Counted from the stretch's first letter, positions 19,263 to 29,428 are shown. The stretch: DNA of 64,000 nucleotides from CAWEFA01 sp963851385 (GCA_963851385.1 CAWKPE010000010.1:1-64000), one strand, 5' to 3'. The notes: a model not told the origin generated them from the sequence alone. Numbers and translations are program-made.

Positions 19263-19721
19263 TTATCGAATTTCAATTTTAATAATTTCATAACCTTTCA
19301 TAGCTTCCCTGAATGCATAAACTATACCCGAAAGAACAGCAATCATTCCCAATAAAAATACAATAATTACAAATAGGGCAATATTTACTTCTTTCAAAAC
19401 AAAACTTAATCCGATAGTAAGAGATGAAATGATAAAAAATGCAACAGCAATACTATAGAATGCAACAGCATTCCGGATTAAAATTATCCTATAAGCTAAT
19501 TTGCCAGATTGCATATTAATACTATTTAAGCGTGATTCTTGATTTTTATTAATTTTTCCTTCATCTGCCAGCAATTTGAGTTTCCGCTTTTCTTCATCCA
19601 GTACCCTAATCCGGTTTACCACTAAAGAATACTTATTATTCATTCCCAATAATAACAGGGCACATGCAGAGATCATAATTCCCGGAGCCAACATGCTTTG
19701 AATTATTTCAACTACCGTCAT
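19263..19721 (-). CDS. DUF2721 family membrane protein
   Basis: 152 residues with three membrane segments: about 8-28 (APGIMISACALLLLG), 82-108 and 112-136. A charged helical stretch between the first and second (about 35-70) includes VNRIRVLDEEKRKL. This is the standard DUF2721 layout, and the family has no established function. Its neighbours are the chorismatase remnant and a divergent ABC exporter, neither of which suggests a role. Confidence 0.75.
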   Translation of the reverse strand: MTVVEIIQSMLAPGIMISACALLLLGMNNKYSLVVNRIRVLDEEKRKLKLLADEGKINKNQESRLNSINMQSGKLAYRIILIRNAVAFYSIAVAFFIISSLTIGLSFVLKEVNIALFVIIVFLLGMIAVLSGIVYAFREAMKGYEIIKIEIR

Positions 19722-19842
19722 TTTTTACATAATTAATATTATCATAAAATTAATTAATAATCCCATCATTTAATCGAAAATGACAATTCAAGATGTATTT
19801 TTCGAATAAGCTTAGAAAACTGAAGACACTCGATTCATTTGA

Positions 19843-19865
19843 GCCTACCTGTTTGGCAGATAGGC
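19843..19865. repeat. Short imperfect hairpin, REP-like
   Basis: GCCTACCTG (19843-19851) pairs with CAGATAGGC (19857-19865) with one mismatch and a 5-base loop. GC-rich short palindromes of this GCCTxCCTG type are often dispersed in Bacteroidota intergenic DNA. It lies between the divergent DUF2721 gene and the ABC exporter. Confidence 0.45.
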
Positions 19866-19980
19866 TGCGTAAACCTAAAAGTTACTATTATTGTATTTAT
19901 TAACTCAAAATATATGATTCTTAATTCATATAATCTATTTATATTTAAGGAAAAAATTATCTTAATTAAATAAACTGAAT

Positions 19981-20659
19981 ATGATTAAAACAAATCAGCT
20001 GGTTAAAATATTCCGAACAGACGAGGTAGAAACTACAGCCTTAAACAATGTAAACCTTAACATAGAAAAAGGTGAATTTGTAGCAATTATGGGTCCCTCA
20101 GGTTGCGGGAAATCCACATTGTTAAATATTGTAGGTATGCTCGATAATCCAACTTCAGGAGATTACTTTTTCGAGGATATAGAAGTTTCAAAGTTCAGAG
20201 AAAATCAACGTACAAATATTAGAAAAGGTAAGATTGGCTTTCGTGTTCCAAAGTTTTAATCTCATTGATGAACTTAATGTATATGAAAATGTCGAATTGC
20301 CACTTCTTTATCTTAAAATGTCCGGCAGAGAAAGAAAGCAAAAAGTTATTGCAGTATTGGACAGATTGAATATTACACATCGCGGTAAGCATTTTCCGCA
20401 ACAATTATCTGGGGGTCAACAACAGCGTGTTGCTATTGCACGTGCTGTAGTTGCAAATCCCAAATTAATCCTTGCAGACGAACCTACAGGTAATCTTGAC
20501 AGTGCAAATGGTGAAGAGGTCATGGAACTTCTTTCAGGACTTAATAATGAAGGAACAACTATAATAATGGTTACTCACTCTCCTACCGATGCCGAAAAAG
20601 CTCATCGTATTATTCATCTTTTTGATGGGCATATTGTAACTGAGAATATAAGAAGATGA
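19981..20659 (+). CDS. ABC transporter ATPase (LolD/MacB type), interrupted by one extra base
   Basis: Nucleotide-binding subunit of an FtsX/MacB-type exporter. The first part has Walker A GPSGCGKST (residues about 39-47). The frame is then lost after KIGF, at an extra C at 20242, and the next frame resumes VFQSFNLIDELN, the normal Q-loop of the family. The second part has the signature LSGGQQQR, Walker B LILADEPTGNLD and the H-loop VTHS. Corrected length is about 226 residues, typical for the family. All ATPase motifs are intact, so sequence error is likelier than loss. The permease gene follows 199 bases downstream. Confidence 0.9.
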
Positions 20660-20710
20660 TGTTAGATTTGATAATTATGAATCAATGTTGTTTAATTAAG
20701 GAAAGAAACA

Positions 20711-20767
20711 CCCTTCGACTAGCTCAGGGTGACAATAAAATGAGGTCATACTGAGCTTGTCGAAGTA
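20711..20767. repeat. Inverted pair of CTTCGACxAGCTCAG repeats
   Basis: Left copy 20711-20733 and right copy 20743-20767 are imperfect reverse complements of the widespread intergenic CTTCGAC-AGCTCAG-TGAC repeat. They separate the ABC ATPase gene from its permease and could form a stem in the shared transcript. Confidence 0.6.
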
Positions 20768-20858
20768 TAACCAATAATATAAAACTGCTTAACTAAACGA
20801 CATTGAATTATGAATTACAATTTGTGATTTTTGATTTTTGATTTAATCGAAACTATAG

Positions 20859-23231
20859 ATGATTGGACTTAATTCAAAATTGGCATTTAGAAATTATCTT
20901 AAAAACAGGGAGTATACCATAATTAATATTACCGGTTTAGCAGTCGGACTTGCTGCATTTATAATGATTTCACTTTTTATTCAATTTCACTTAAGCTTTG
21001 ACAAAAACAATAAAAATTTTAAAAATATTTACCGGCTCGATCAGAAAGCTAATTTATCTGGAAGTAAAGAAACTTATCCATGTAGTCCTTTTCCTTTAGG
21101 CGCAAAATTAAAACAAGACTATCCGGACATTATTAATTATGCACGTGTTAAGTATTGCAGAGAATTCCTGTCTTCTGACAAAGAACATACTTCTTATGAA
21201 GATATAGGTATATACGCCGATTATTCTCTCTTCGACATATTCGATTATGAATTTGTCAAAGGAAATCCTAAAAATGCACTGAAGGAACCACTATCCATAG
21301 TGCTTACAGAGAAATTGGCTAAAAAATATTTTCCGGGTAAAGATCCGATGGGTAAATCAATAAATTTCATGTATGGACATAAATGTACAATTACCGGCAT
21401 TATTAAACGTCAACCTGAAAATTCACTGTATGTGCCTGATTATATTGTTTCGTTTTCGACTTTGAAGTCCACTCTTGAACCTAATATTGAGGAGAACTGG
21501 GATTGGAGCATGGCCAGTACTTTTTTGCTGCTCAGAGAAAATACCAATGTGAATGACCTGAATAAAAAAATAAATAGTTTACTTGATACCTATCATCCGA
21601 ATATTAATAACAATAAGTTACAGCTTTGGCCATTGTCTAAAATTCATCTGCAATATGTCGAAGAAAGGAACAGTAGAAATTATGTCTTTTTATTTGGTAT
21701 GATTGCTTTGTTTATTTTAGTTATTGCTTGTATTAATTTCATGAACCTTTCAACTGCTTATTCTTCAGTAAGAATAAAAGAAGTGGGTTTGAGGAAAATA
21801 GCTGGAGCTACAAGACATATTATTATCCGGCAATTTTTGGGCGAAGCTTTGCTAATATCAATTATTTCATTGGTGTTTGCCTTAGCTTTATCAGAATTAG
21901 TTCTTCCGTTTTTAAATGCAATCATCGAGGGTCATCTTGCCATGAACTTCATGAAAAATTATTTATTTTTTATTTTTATTTTACTTATTACTATTGCTAC
22001 AGGAGTTATTTTGGGGAGTTATCCTGCATTCTATCTTTCTTCTTTGCTGCCGGTAAATACCTTAAAGGGCAATTTAAAAACAGCTTCAAAAAATCCATTA
22101 TTAAGAAAAATATTGGTTGTTCTCCAATTTACCATTTCAATAATACTTATTATATGTACTATCAGTATTATCAAGCAACTTAATTATATGAAAGGTATCA
22201 GTTTGGGATTTGACAGAAAAAACATTCTGGTCGGATACTTACAGTTAAATGGTAAAAATAACATTGCCCAATATAATGCTTTAAAAGCAAACTTGTTAAA
22301 AGATCCACGAATAGTAAATGTTTGCTGGTCGCACAATGCTCCTTATTTTGACATGGAATGGTGGGAAGTAAATATTGAAGGTAGGCCAAAAGAACAAAGA
22401 TTCAGAATTGATCATAATCACGTAGATTATGATTTCATGAAAACCTATGGAATTAAATTAAAAGAAGGTAGAGAATTATCTCCTTCCGATAAGCAGGATG
22501 CATGTTTAATAAATGAAGAAGCCGTAAAAAAATTTGGATGGAACAATAAACCTCTTGGCAAAAAAATTATCAATGATAAACATTTTGAATACACTGTCAT
22601 TGGTGTGATGAATAATTTTCATACTTATTCTGTTACAGGGCTAATAGAACCTTATTTTCTCTCGTACAGCAATCGCCAGCTTTCCTGGCCCAATACTCAT
22701 TCTGTTAAAATAGCAACCCACCAAAATATCAATGAAATGAAAAAATATATTACTAAAAAATTTCAGGAATATTTCCCAGATGACTATATTGAATTTAATT
22801 TGCTTGATACCCATTTAGACCAGGATAATTATGGATTTGTAGAAATGCTGGGAACTTTGATTGGTTTTTTTGCTTTCCTGGCAATTGTTATTTCAGCTAT
22901 TGGTCTTTTTGGACTTGTGTCATTTATTACAAAACAAAGAACAAAAGAAATAGGAATAAGGAAAGCTAATGGTGCAGTTATTTCAAATATATTCAAATTA
23001 ATAATTAAAGAATTTATAATAATACTCATAATTGCAAATGTTATAGCTATTCCGTTGGCTTATCATATTTCCACCAGGATATTGCAAAACTTCGCCTATC
23101 ATATTCATATAAACTGTACCATATATTTGATGGCTGCATTGCTTTCATTGATTATAATGCTTATAACCGTTAGCTATCATGTATTGAAAATTACTTATGC
23201 AAACCCAATAGATGCATTAAGATATGAATGA
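20859..23231 (+). CDS. FtsX/MacB-family ABC transporter permease
   Basis: 790 residues. The N-terminal membrane helix is at about 22-44. A large periplasmic MacB-PCD-type domain follows (about 50-270), then an FtsX core with three helices (about 275-395), a second helix and periplasmic domain (about 420-670), and a final FtsX core (about 680-785) ending NPIDALRYE. This duplicated layout is common in Bacteroidota. Such exporters move lipoproteins, peptides or other envelope substrates by mechanotransmission. The substrate here cannot be told from sequence. It pairs with the ATPase upstream. Confidence 0.88.
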   Translation: MIGLNSKLAFRNYLKNREYTIINITGLAVGLAAFIMISLFIQFHLSFDKNNKNFKNIYRLDQKANLSGSKETYPCSPFPLGAKLKQDYPDIINYARVKYCREFLSSDKEHTSYEDIGIYADYSLFDIFDYEFVKGNPKNALKEPLSIVLTEKLAKKYFPGKDPMGKSINFMYGHKCTITGIIKRQPENSLYVPDYIVSFSTLKSTLEPNIEENWDWSMASTFLLLRENTNVNDLNKKINSLLDTYHPNINNNKLQLWPLSKIHLQYVEERNSRNYVFLFGMIALFILVIACINFMNLSTAYSSVRIKEVGLRKIAGATRHIIIRQFLGEALLISIISLVFALALSELVLPFLNAIIEGHLAMNFMKNYLFFIFILLITIATGVILGSYPAFYLSSLLPVNTLKGNLKTASKNPLLRKILVVLQFTISIILIICTISIIKQLNYMKGISLGFDRKNILVGYLQLNGKNNIAQYNALKANLLKDPRIVNVCWSHNAPYFDMEWWEVNIEGRPKEQRFRIDHNHVDYDFMKTYGIKLKEGRELSPSDKQDACLINEEAVKKFGWNNKPLGKKIINDKHFEYTVIGVMNNFHTYSVTGLIEPYFLSYSNRQLSWPNTHSVKIATHQNINEMKKYITKKFQEYFPDDYIEFNLLDTHLDQDNYGFVEMLGTLIGFFAFLAIVISAIGLFGLVSFITKQRTKEIGIRKANGAVISNIFKLIIKEFIIILIIANVIAIPLAYHISTRILQNFAYHIHINCTIYLMAALLSLIIMLITVSYHVLKITYANPIDALRYE

Positions 23232-23292
23232 AAAATAATAATAAATATTTTCTGAACATTTTAAATACCTTTGAACTTTTCACAATTTAATT

Positions 23293-24564
23293 ATGACTTC
23301 TGAGACAAGAGCATACCTGGATATGGATCTTCTACGCTTTACTACTGCAGGAAGTGTAGATGATGGGAAAAGCACCTTAATTGGTCGTTTGCTTTTTGAC
23401 AGCAAAGCAATATTTGCTGATCAACTGGAAGCAATTGAATCAGCAAGCAAAAGAAGAGGTGAAGAATATGTCAACCTTGCACTACTGACCGATGGCTTAC
23501 GTGCCGAGCGGGAACAAGGTATTACAATAGATGTGGCTTACAGATACTTTTCTACACCCAAACGTAAATTCATTATTGCTGATACACCGGGTCATATTCA
23601 ATATACTCGCAACATGGTAACCGGAGCTTCAACAGCCAATGCAACCATAGTTCTTATTGATGCCCGCAATGGAGTAATTGAGCAAACCGTTAGGCACACA
23701 TATATCGCATTTCTTTTAAATATTCCTCACCTTGTAGTTTGCGTTAATAAGATGGACCTTGTTAATTATAGTAAAGAATTATTTGAAAAAATAAAATTAA
23801 GTTTTGAAGGTTTAAAATCTAAATTGAATATAAAAGACATTTTTTTTATTCCCATCAGTGCTTTAAAAGGAGATAATGTTGTTGAAGGTTCTAAAGAAAT
23901 GCCGTGGTATAATGGTCCAACTCTTATGAGCCTGTTTGAAAACATTCCTATTGTAAATGATCAAAATTTGGTGGATTCCCGTTTTCCTGTACAAAATGTC
24001 ATTAGACCCAATAGTAATGAATTCCATGACTACCGTGGTTATGCAGGACAAATTGCCGGAGGTATTTTTCATAAAGGAGATGAAATAATTGTGATGCCTT
24101 CGGGATTGAAGTCCAGAATAAAATCTATCGATATTTTTAATAATTCCCTTGACGAAGCATTTGCACCGCAATCCGTCACATTCCAACTTGAAGATGATAT
24201 AGACATTTCAAGAGGCAATATAATAGTAAAACCCGATAATTTACCTAAAACTGGACAAGATATTGAATTGATGATTTGCTGGTTTAATGCACTTCCTATG
24301 TCCGTAGGAAACAAATATTATTTGCGTCATACCACTAATGATGCACGATGTATAATTAAAGAAATAATTTATAAAGTAAATATAAATACTCTTGAAGAGG
24401 ATTATTCAGATAAGTCAATTTTTATGAATGATATTGCAAGAGTAAAAATCCGATCAACTAAACCACTTGTTTATGACTCCTATAAAAAAAACCGCATTAC
24501 AGGAAGTTTGATCTTAATTGATGAAGGTACAAATGAAACAGTTTGTGCAGGAATGATCCTGTGA
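23293..24564 (+). CDS. cysN: Sulfate adenylyltransferase subunit 1 (GTPase), no cysD beside it
   Basis: GTPase subunit that drives ATP sulfurylase (sulfate to adenosine 5'-phosphosulfate). G-domain motifs are GSVDDGKST (residues 20-28), DTPGH (97-101) and NKMD (152-155), followed by beta-barrel domains II and III to residue 423. There is no C-terminal APS kinase. Family members normally lie directly after cysD, the catalytic subunit, but here the gene before it is an ABC permease and no cysD is in the window. It starts 61 bases after the permease stop. Confidence 0.88.
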   Translation: MTSETRAYLDMDLLRFTTAGSVDDGKSTLIGRLLFDSKAIFADQLEAIESASKRRGEEYVNLALLTDGLRAEREQGITIDVAYRYFSTPKRKFIIADTPGHIQYTRNMVTGASTANATIVLIDARNGVIEQTVRHTYIAFLLNIPHLVVCVNKMDLVNYSKELFEKIKLSFEGLKSKLNIKDIFFIPISALKGDNVVEGSKEMPWYNGPTLMSLFENIPIVNDQNLVDSRFPVQNVIRPNSNEFHDYRGYAGQIAGGIFHKGDEIIVMPSGLKSRIKSIDIFNNSLDEAFAPQSVTFQLEDDIDISRGNIIVKPDNLPKTGQDIELMICWFNALPMSVGNKYYLRHTTNDARCIIKEIIYKVNINTLEEDYSDKSIFMNDIARVKIRSTKPLVYDSYKKNRITGSLILIDEGTNETVCAGMIL

Positions 24565-24806
24565 AAGTCTCGATTATTATATTTTAAATATTCAAATTTG
24601 ATTTGTGCTGTTAAAATTGTATAAAAAATGGAAAGTCACGCCTACAGGGTTAGTTCATAATTTATAAATTTGTCATTGAAATTTAATCCAATTAAGCTAA
24701 TGATTTAAAAAAAGAAAAACATAAATATTTTGGATTACATGATTATTTCAAAACAATAATTGCTCAATAATTGTTGTTTGTATTCAAATCAAATTTTTAT
24801 CTAAAC

Positions 24807-25364
24807 ATGATTATAAAACAACGAAAACTAAGAAAAATTGAAGATGAAGAATGGCGTGTAGTTCCCGAAAGTAATAATCGTTATTTTGTCAGCAATTATG
24901 GCCGGGTAAAGTCATTTTCATACAATAAAAAAGATGGTCAGATAATGAAATGTTTCGAAATTAAAGGATATAAAATTGTACCTTTAAATATTAATAAAGC
25001 AAAGCTTAAATTTTATGTTCACAAACTGGTTGCCGAGGTTTGGATACCTAAACCATCAGATGAACATATTTTTGTGACCCATTTGGATGGGAGTTTGAAA
25101 AACAATAAAGTATCAAACCTTGAATGGCATACGAAAAATTCCTTAATGGAAAAGCATCGTGAATTATTAAAACAAAGAACAGGTTCTTACAAACGTCCTA
25201 AAATTATTACAAATCAAAAATTAAAAGAGCCTGACGTAAAATTATTGAAATCTATGTTGAATAAAGGAGTATCTCAATCTCTTATAGCAAAATTGTTTTG
25301 CATAAGTGGAATGCAGGTTTCAAGGATTAAACGGGGTGAGAATTGGGGACACGTTCATCTATAA
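24807..25364 (+). CDS. NUMOD4/HNH-type endonuclease-like protein with HTH tail
   Basis: 185 residues from the ATG at 24807. An earlier in-frame TTG is less likely. Residues 12-50 match the NUMOD4 motif (EEWRVVPES...YFVSNYGRVKS). Residues about 70-115 carry an HNH_3-like pattern (VHKLVAEVWIP, THLDGSLKNNKVSNLEWHT). The C-terminal 60 residues look like a helix-turn-helix (LIAKLFCISGMQVSRIKRG). Such proteins are free-standing homing or phage-type endonucleases. No intron, intein or phage gene is adjacent, so the target is unknown. Confidence 0.8.
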   Translation: MIIKQRKLRKIEDEEWRVVPESNNRYFVSNYGRVKSFSYNKKDGQIMKCFEIKGYKIVPLNINKAKLKFYVHKLVAEVWIPKPSDEHIFVTHLDGSLKNNKVSNLEWHTKNSLMEKHRELLKQRTGSYKRPKIITNQKLKEPDVKLLKSMLNKGVSQSLIAKLFCISGMQVSRIKRGENWGHVHL

Positions 25365-25448
25365 AATAGAAATAATATTTTTTATTGGCATAAGTTCTAC
25401 TGATAAATTCTGTACTACAACTCCAGACCTCATTTAAAATAATAGAAC

Positions 25449-26252
25449 TTATTTTGTACCTAAAGCTTTAAACCAGGTATAAAAAAAAGTACTATCCGGT
25501 GGTAAAGCAATTTTTTCAAGATCAGAAATTCCTTGTTCCCAGGTAGGCAGATCAATCAGTTTATGTTCAATCGCTTTTTCTTTAGCTGTACGTGCCATTG
25601 GAACAATAATTTTATTTAACACACCATCCATTAGTTTCGGACTATTGTTATCAGTATATACAAAGCGGGGCTCAACCCATTCAACTTTATATCCGGCATG
25701 AGACAAAAGTGGATAAAGCCTTAATCCAATATTAGGGTCATGTCCTAATAGTTTTTGAGCCTCAATCATTGCTCTCCATGTTTTTGCAGAAGCTTCAGTA
25801 TGAGGATGCCAGATACATGCATCGTGATTGCCTTCAATAACAGTTATTGAGCCTCCTGGTTTTAATAAACGTTTCAAATTGATTAATACTTCCAATGGTT
25901 CACTCAAATGCTCAAGAACAAAGCACACAAAAATATGATCAAAATTATTTTCGGGAAAAGGTAAATTCATTATATCAGCCACAACAAAACTAACGTTGTG
26001 AATTTTTCCTGCTTCAATTGATTTTTTTGCTTGTTCAACAGATTCATCAGAAATATCTACTGATGTTATAAAACAATCTGGGTTACGTTTGGCAAGAATT
26101 ACAGTTTGCGCACCAACACCGCATCCTGCTTCAAGAACGGAAGCATAAGGTTTATAGATTGTATCTTCATGAAGCACTTTTTCCAGAATGCCGGACTGTT
26201 CAACCAATCGGAGTCTTTCCCGTTCGGAATAACCATGAATATATTGACTCAT
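25449..26252 (-). CDS. Class I SAM-dependent methyltransferase
   Basis: 267 residues with a Rossmann methyltransferase core: motif I VLEAGCGVGAQ (about 40-50), acidic loop end of strand 2 (SVDISDES), DIMNLPFPENNFDHIF (motif II) and LLKPGGSITVIEG (motif III). This resembles the UbiE/COQ5 and arsenite-methyltransferase-like group, but no substrate-specific feature is recognised. Start ATG at 26252. It is divergent from the next secreted protein gene. Confidence 0.85.
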   Translation of the reverse strand: MSQYIHGYSERERLRLVEQSGILEKVLHEDTIYKPYASVLEAGCGVGAQTVILAKRNPDCFITSVDISDESVEQAKKSIEAGKIHNVSFVVADIMNLPFPENNFDHIFVCFVLEHLSEPLEVLINLKRLLKPGGSITVIEGNHDACIWHPHTEASAKTWRAMIEAQKLLGHDPNIGLRLYPLLSHAGYKVEWVEPRFVYTDNNSPKLMDGVLNKIIVPMARTAKEKAIEHKLIDLPTWEQGISDLEKIALPPDSTFFYTWFKALGTK

Positions 26253-26368
26253 AAAACAGGCTATATAAATTTTTTATTAGTTAATATTTTTATTGTAATC
26301 ATTATACAACGTTTCAACTTCTTTTATGGTATGGTTTTTGAAATTATTCTCTTAAAAACTATAAAATT

Positions 26369-27073
26369 ATGAAAACACTTTTACTATTCATATTAATGAT
26401 AGCAGGTTTAATGACCTCTTCATTTGGCCAAACAGATTCCATAGAGAAAAAAATTGCTTATGATAAATGCCTTAAAGGTGAAATTACAACAGAAGATTTT
26501 AAATCAATGGGATTTAAGTGGAATGACAAAATAAAAGAAATAAAAGGTTATCCTGATATGCCCTTAGATGAAAATGGACAAGTTTATTTTGCATTCCAAT
26601 ACGAATATAAAGGCATGATGAAAATAAAAATTTTTAACCGAATCATGGAATGGATTTTCATAAATTTTGGAACAAATACTAATAATTATTATTCTAATCT
26701 TAGTGAAGGCAAGATTATATTTAATGGAAATTTTAAAATGCCTAAAATGGAACATGATGAAGGTTTTCCACTAAAATGCAACCAAACTTTTATTATTACT
26801 TTAAAAGATGAGAAAATGCTAATTGAATTATTCAATTTTGGTTATCAATTTACTATACCGGCTGGAGAAGAGTCTAATGGAAATAGTTATTATTGGAAAC
26901 CAGCCGAGTTAATTGGATATTCAATAAATAGTATTTATCCGGTAATTTTGAAAAAGCCTAAAGAATGGGATTACAATTTAGACATATTAAAATATACCAA
27001 AATTGGATTAGATAATAAATTAGCGGAACTAGATAATTATATTATTAACTATGATAGAAATTACAATTTCTGA
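26369..27073 (+). CDS. Secreted hypothetical protein
   Basis: 234 residues with a signal peptide (MKTLLLFILMIAG, cleavage near SSFGQ-TD at about 20). The rest is hydrophilic beta-rich sequence (for example KIKIFNRIMEWIFINFG, ELIGYSINSIYPV) without cysteine pairs or a sorting domain. I recognise no family. It is flanked by a methyltransferase on the opposite strand and a convergent outer-membrane barrel gene 13 bases away. Confidence 0.6.
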   Translation: MKTLLLFILMIAGLMTSSFGQTDSIEKKIAYDKCLKGEITTEDFKSMGFKWNDKIKEIKGYPDMPLDENGQVYFAFQYEYKGMMKIKIFNRIMEWIFINFGTNTNNYYSNLSEGKIIFNGNFKMPKMEHDEGFPLKCNQTFIITLKDEKMLIELFNFGYQFTIPAGEESNGNSYYWKPAELIGYSINSIYPVILKKPKEWDYNLDILKYTKIGLDNKLAELDNYIINYDRNYNF

Positions 27074-27086
27074 TATCAAAATAAAA

Positions 27087-27740
27087 TTATCTCCTTCTGG
27101 AGGAATGACTCTCATTTAAAGTATAACCTGCTACCAGGCTAATAGTAAATGTTCTTCCATCTATGTCTTTACCTAACCAGTTTGAGACATTATTAAAATT
27201 AAAGAAATATGCCCACTTCAGGCTAAATTGAAATTGATTATAATCGTATTTTATGCCTAAATTAAGCAATAGTCCATAACCTAATGTTTGCGGTCTCTGA
27301 ATTTCATAAAACTGTCTGTATAAATCACTGTGAGAAATTAGCATTTCAAAAAATGGCCCTAATCCGATAAATGGAGTAAAATTATTTCTTAAAGGGTATT
27401 TAAAATCAGCAGTAGTATTAATTGAAAAGTAATTCAATCGCAGTTTTTCATCAGTAAAGTCAAGGTCGCTATACATAATAGCATCTTCAGGATTTTTAAA
27501 TTGTCCACCTTTCCTAATAATACCAATGTTACTATTTAAATTCATATGAATATCTCTGTAAATTTTTAAATCCAAATATTCTACACCGGCATATTCAGAA
27601 TATCCTACCATACTACTATTGTATATAAAATCCTGTCTGGAAACACTTATGCCAGTTTCAACATTGACCATATTAATAATCTGGCAATTCATTTTTAGCG
27701 AAATTGCCGCTATGACTATAATTATTGCAAGTTTTTTCAT
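27087..27740 (-). CDS. Outer-membrane beta-barrel protein (PorT-like)
   Basis: 217 residues with a signal peptide (MKKLAIIIVIAAIS...NCQ, about 20). Alternating amphipathic strands follow, ending in an aromatic FTISLVAGYTL pattern typical of small Bacteroidota barrels. The YFFNFNN and GIKYDYNQFQFSLKWAYF strands support this. Function unknown. It converges with the preceding secreted protein gene. Confidence 0.65.
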   Translation of the reverse strand: MKKLAIIIVIAAISLKMNCQIINMVNVETGISVSRQDFIYNSSMVGYSEYAGVEYLDLKIYRDIHMNLNSNIGIIRKGGQFKNPEDAIMYSDLDFTDEKLRLNYFSINTTADFKYPLRNNFTPFIGLGPFFEMLISHSDLYRQFYEIQRPQTLGYGLLLNLGIKYDYNQFQFSLKWAYFFNFNNVSNWLGKDIDGRTFTISLVAGYTLNESHSSRRR

Positions 27741-27943
27741 GATTTCTATTACTGTTTATTAAACATATAGAAATAGCTGATACCAAATTCGAAAATATTC
27801 AACCTTTTGTTTCGGTATAAAACTAGCAAAAATGCAGGAGACTTGCAACTAACTGAATGTCATGAAAAATTTTCCTGTACTCATCCTGTAATTGCGCTTT
27901 TGATCTATCCTATAACAATCGTTGGATGAGTATAATTTAAAAA

Positions 27944-29161
27944 TTATTGTTTTAGCGAATCAAACCATTTAATGGCATGAATAAAAGCAGGAACCGCACA
28001 TGTTTCATGAGTACCACCTTCTAAAGGCATAATAAGTTGAACGCTTGTAGAACCATGACTAATGAAACTATTATAAGCTATAACCGAATTCTGATAAGGC
28101 ACGTCCTGATCGCCATTACAATGACAAAGATGAACCGGGCTTACAGGACCCCAATCATACAAATCGTTATCTTTTAAAGCTAGTCTTAAAGGATTACTCG
28201 TAAGATTATCCTTTATATCCTGAAGAATTTCCGGTTTAAGAACTGATGTTGGAATCCTGGAAGAAGGCCATAAATTATCTACAGTTCCAAGATCTGTGGT
28301 TGGATTATCATTAAAATAAAGTTTAAATTCAGAGTTGTAAGGCGAAACAAAAATACTGTCTATAATCGGGTACATACTGTAAATATTGTTATAAGCATAT
28401 AATAAATAAGGAAGATAACCCGGGGATGGATAAAAAGTATCCTTTAGCATATAATTCAACTGTGTTCCAGACATGTCATAAGATCCAGCCATTGGAGCGC
28501 AAGCTGTAACCGAAAACTCAGTGTTGTAATTTTCCTCAATCATTTTTAATGCAGCCATGGTAGAATGTCCACCCTGTGAATAACCAATTAAGAACAATTG
28601 ACTATTCAGGTTGACTCCCCTGTTTTTACAAACGGTTCTTGTTGCTCTCAACATATCAATAATTGCTGTAGCTTCAGACTTAGCATGCATGTATGGGTGC
28701 ATCTTTTTCCCATCACCCATGCCTAAATAATCCGGACAAGCTACAACATAGCCTTCAGTTCCAAAAACCAAACCGACTTCAAAACTTCCGCTCAAACGTG
28801 AAGGCACAGCAGTTTTATTCAAAATAGTTCCATGCTGGTAACTCAAAAGAGGAAGAGCTTTAGAAACATTTTTCGGAATAAGAATAAGCCCGGAAGCTAT
28901 AGTAGCACTATCTTTAGGGTCAATTGTATTATAAACTACTTTTATTGCATCCACATCATAAGCGAAATTAACACTATCAACCATATCACCTGGATAAGAA
29001 ACAAGCATTGTTTTCATAATGACTTTGGAATAAGTTGCTAATACTACTGGTTCACCAACTAACGAACCTCTGTCAGTCAAAACAACATCAGAACTATTAT
29101 CTTTATGGCATGCGCTTAAAACCAGTACAAAAGCAAAAAACAACAAATTAATTTTTCTCAT
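27944..29161 (-). CDS. Alpha/beta-hydrolase lipoprotein (secreted lipase/esterase-like)
   Basis: From the internal ATG at 29161 the protein starts MRKINLLFFAFVLVLSAC with lipobox LSAC, so I prefer it to the ATG 42 bases upstream. About 405 residues. The nucleophile elbow is GYSQGG (Ser in the middle), an oxyanion-type LLSYQHGT precedes it, and a late GTHETC motif supplies a possible catalytic His after an Asp-bearing GDQDVPY segment. The pattern is that of the secretory lipase / prolyl-oligopeptidase-like families. The substrate is unknown. The enzyme should be anchored in the envelope. Confidence 0.8.
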   Translation of the reverse strand: MRKINLLFFAFVLVLSACHKDNSSDVVLTDRGSLVGEPVVLATYSKVIMKTMLVSYPGDMVDSVNFAYDVDAIKVVYNTIDPKDSATIASGLILIPKNVSKALPLLSYQHGTILNKTAVPSRLSGSFEVGLVFGTEGYVVACPDYLGMGDGKKMHPYMHAKSEATAIIDMLRATRTVCKNRGVNLNSQLFLIGYSQGGHSTMAALKMIEENYNTEFSVTACAPMAGSYDMSGTQLNYMLKDTFYPSPGYLPYLLYAYNNIYSMYPIIDSIFVSPYNSEFKLYFNDNPTTDLGTVDNLWPSSRIPTSVLKPEILQDIKDNLTSNPLRLALKDNDLYDWGPVSPVHLCHCNGDQDVPYQNSVIAYNSFISHGSTSVQLIMPLEGGTHETCAVPAFIHAIKWFDSLKQ

Positions 29162-29403
29162 TACATTAATGTTTTTATAATCTTTAAAAGTACAACTTTC
29201 CAAAAATAACTTGCAAAAGAAATTTTATACTTTTTAGAAATATACTATTAATTCTTTGACAATTTTAATTCAAAATACCACTAAGGGAATCTGATAAAAA
29301 CGACAGATTGCAGAAGACAGAAAGCTGTTTACAGTTGTAGGTTTTTTGTCAGTCAGCGGGCTGCTTTCGGTAGTCATAACTTAAATGAAGGATTAGCTAA
29401 AAT

Positions 29404-29428
29404 AAAAAAGCCACGCTTTCGCGTGGCT
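29404..29428 (-). terminator. Rho-independent terminator of the cold-shock gene
   Basis: AGCCACGC (29409-29416) with GCGTGGCT (29421-29428) around a TTTC/GAAA tetraloop. In the minus-strand transcript a T-run follows (complement of 29404-29408). It lies 31 bases past the stop of the cold-shock gene. Confidence 0.9.

Noticed and set aside
20711..20767. tRNA-like sequence (TTCGACT near a paired stem)
   Set aside because: There is no acceptor stem, anticodon loop or CCA context. It matches the common CTTCGAC-AGCTCAG intergenic repeat instead.
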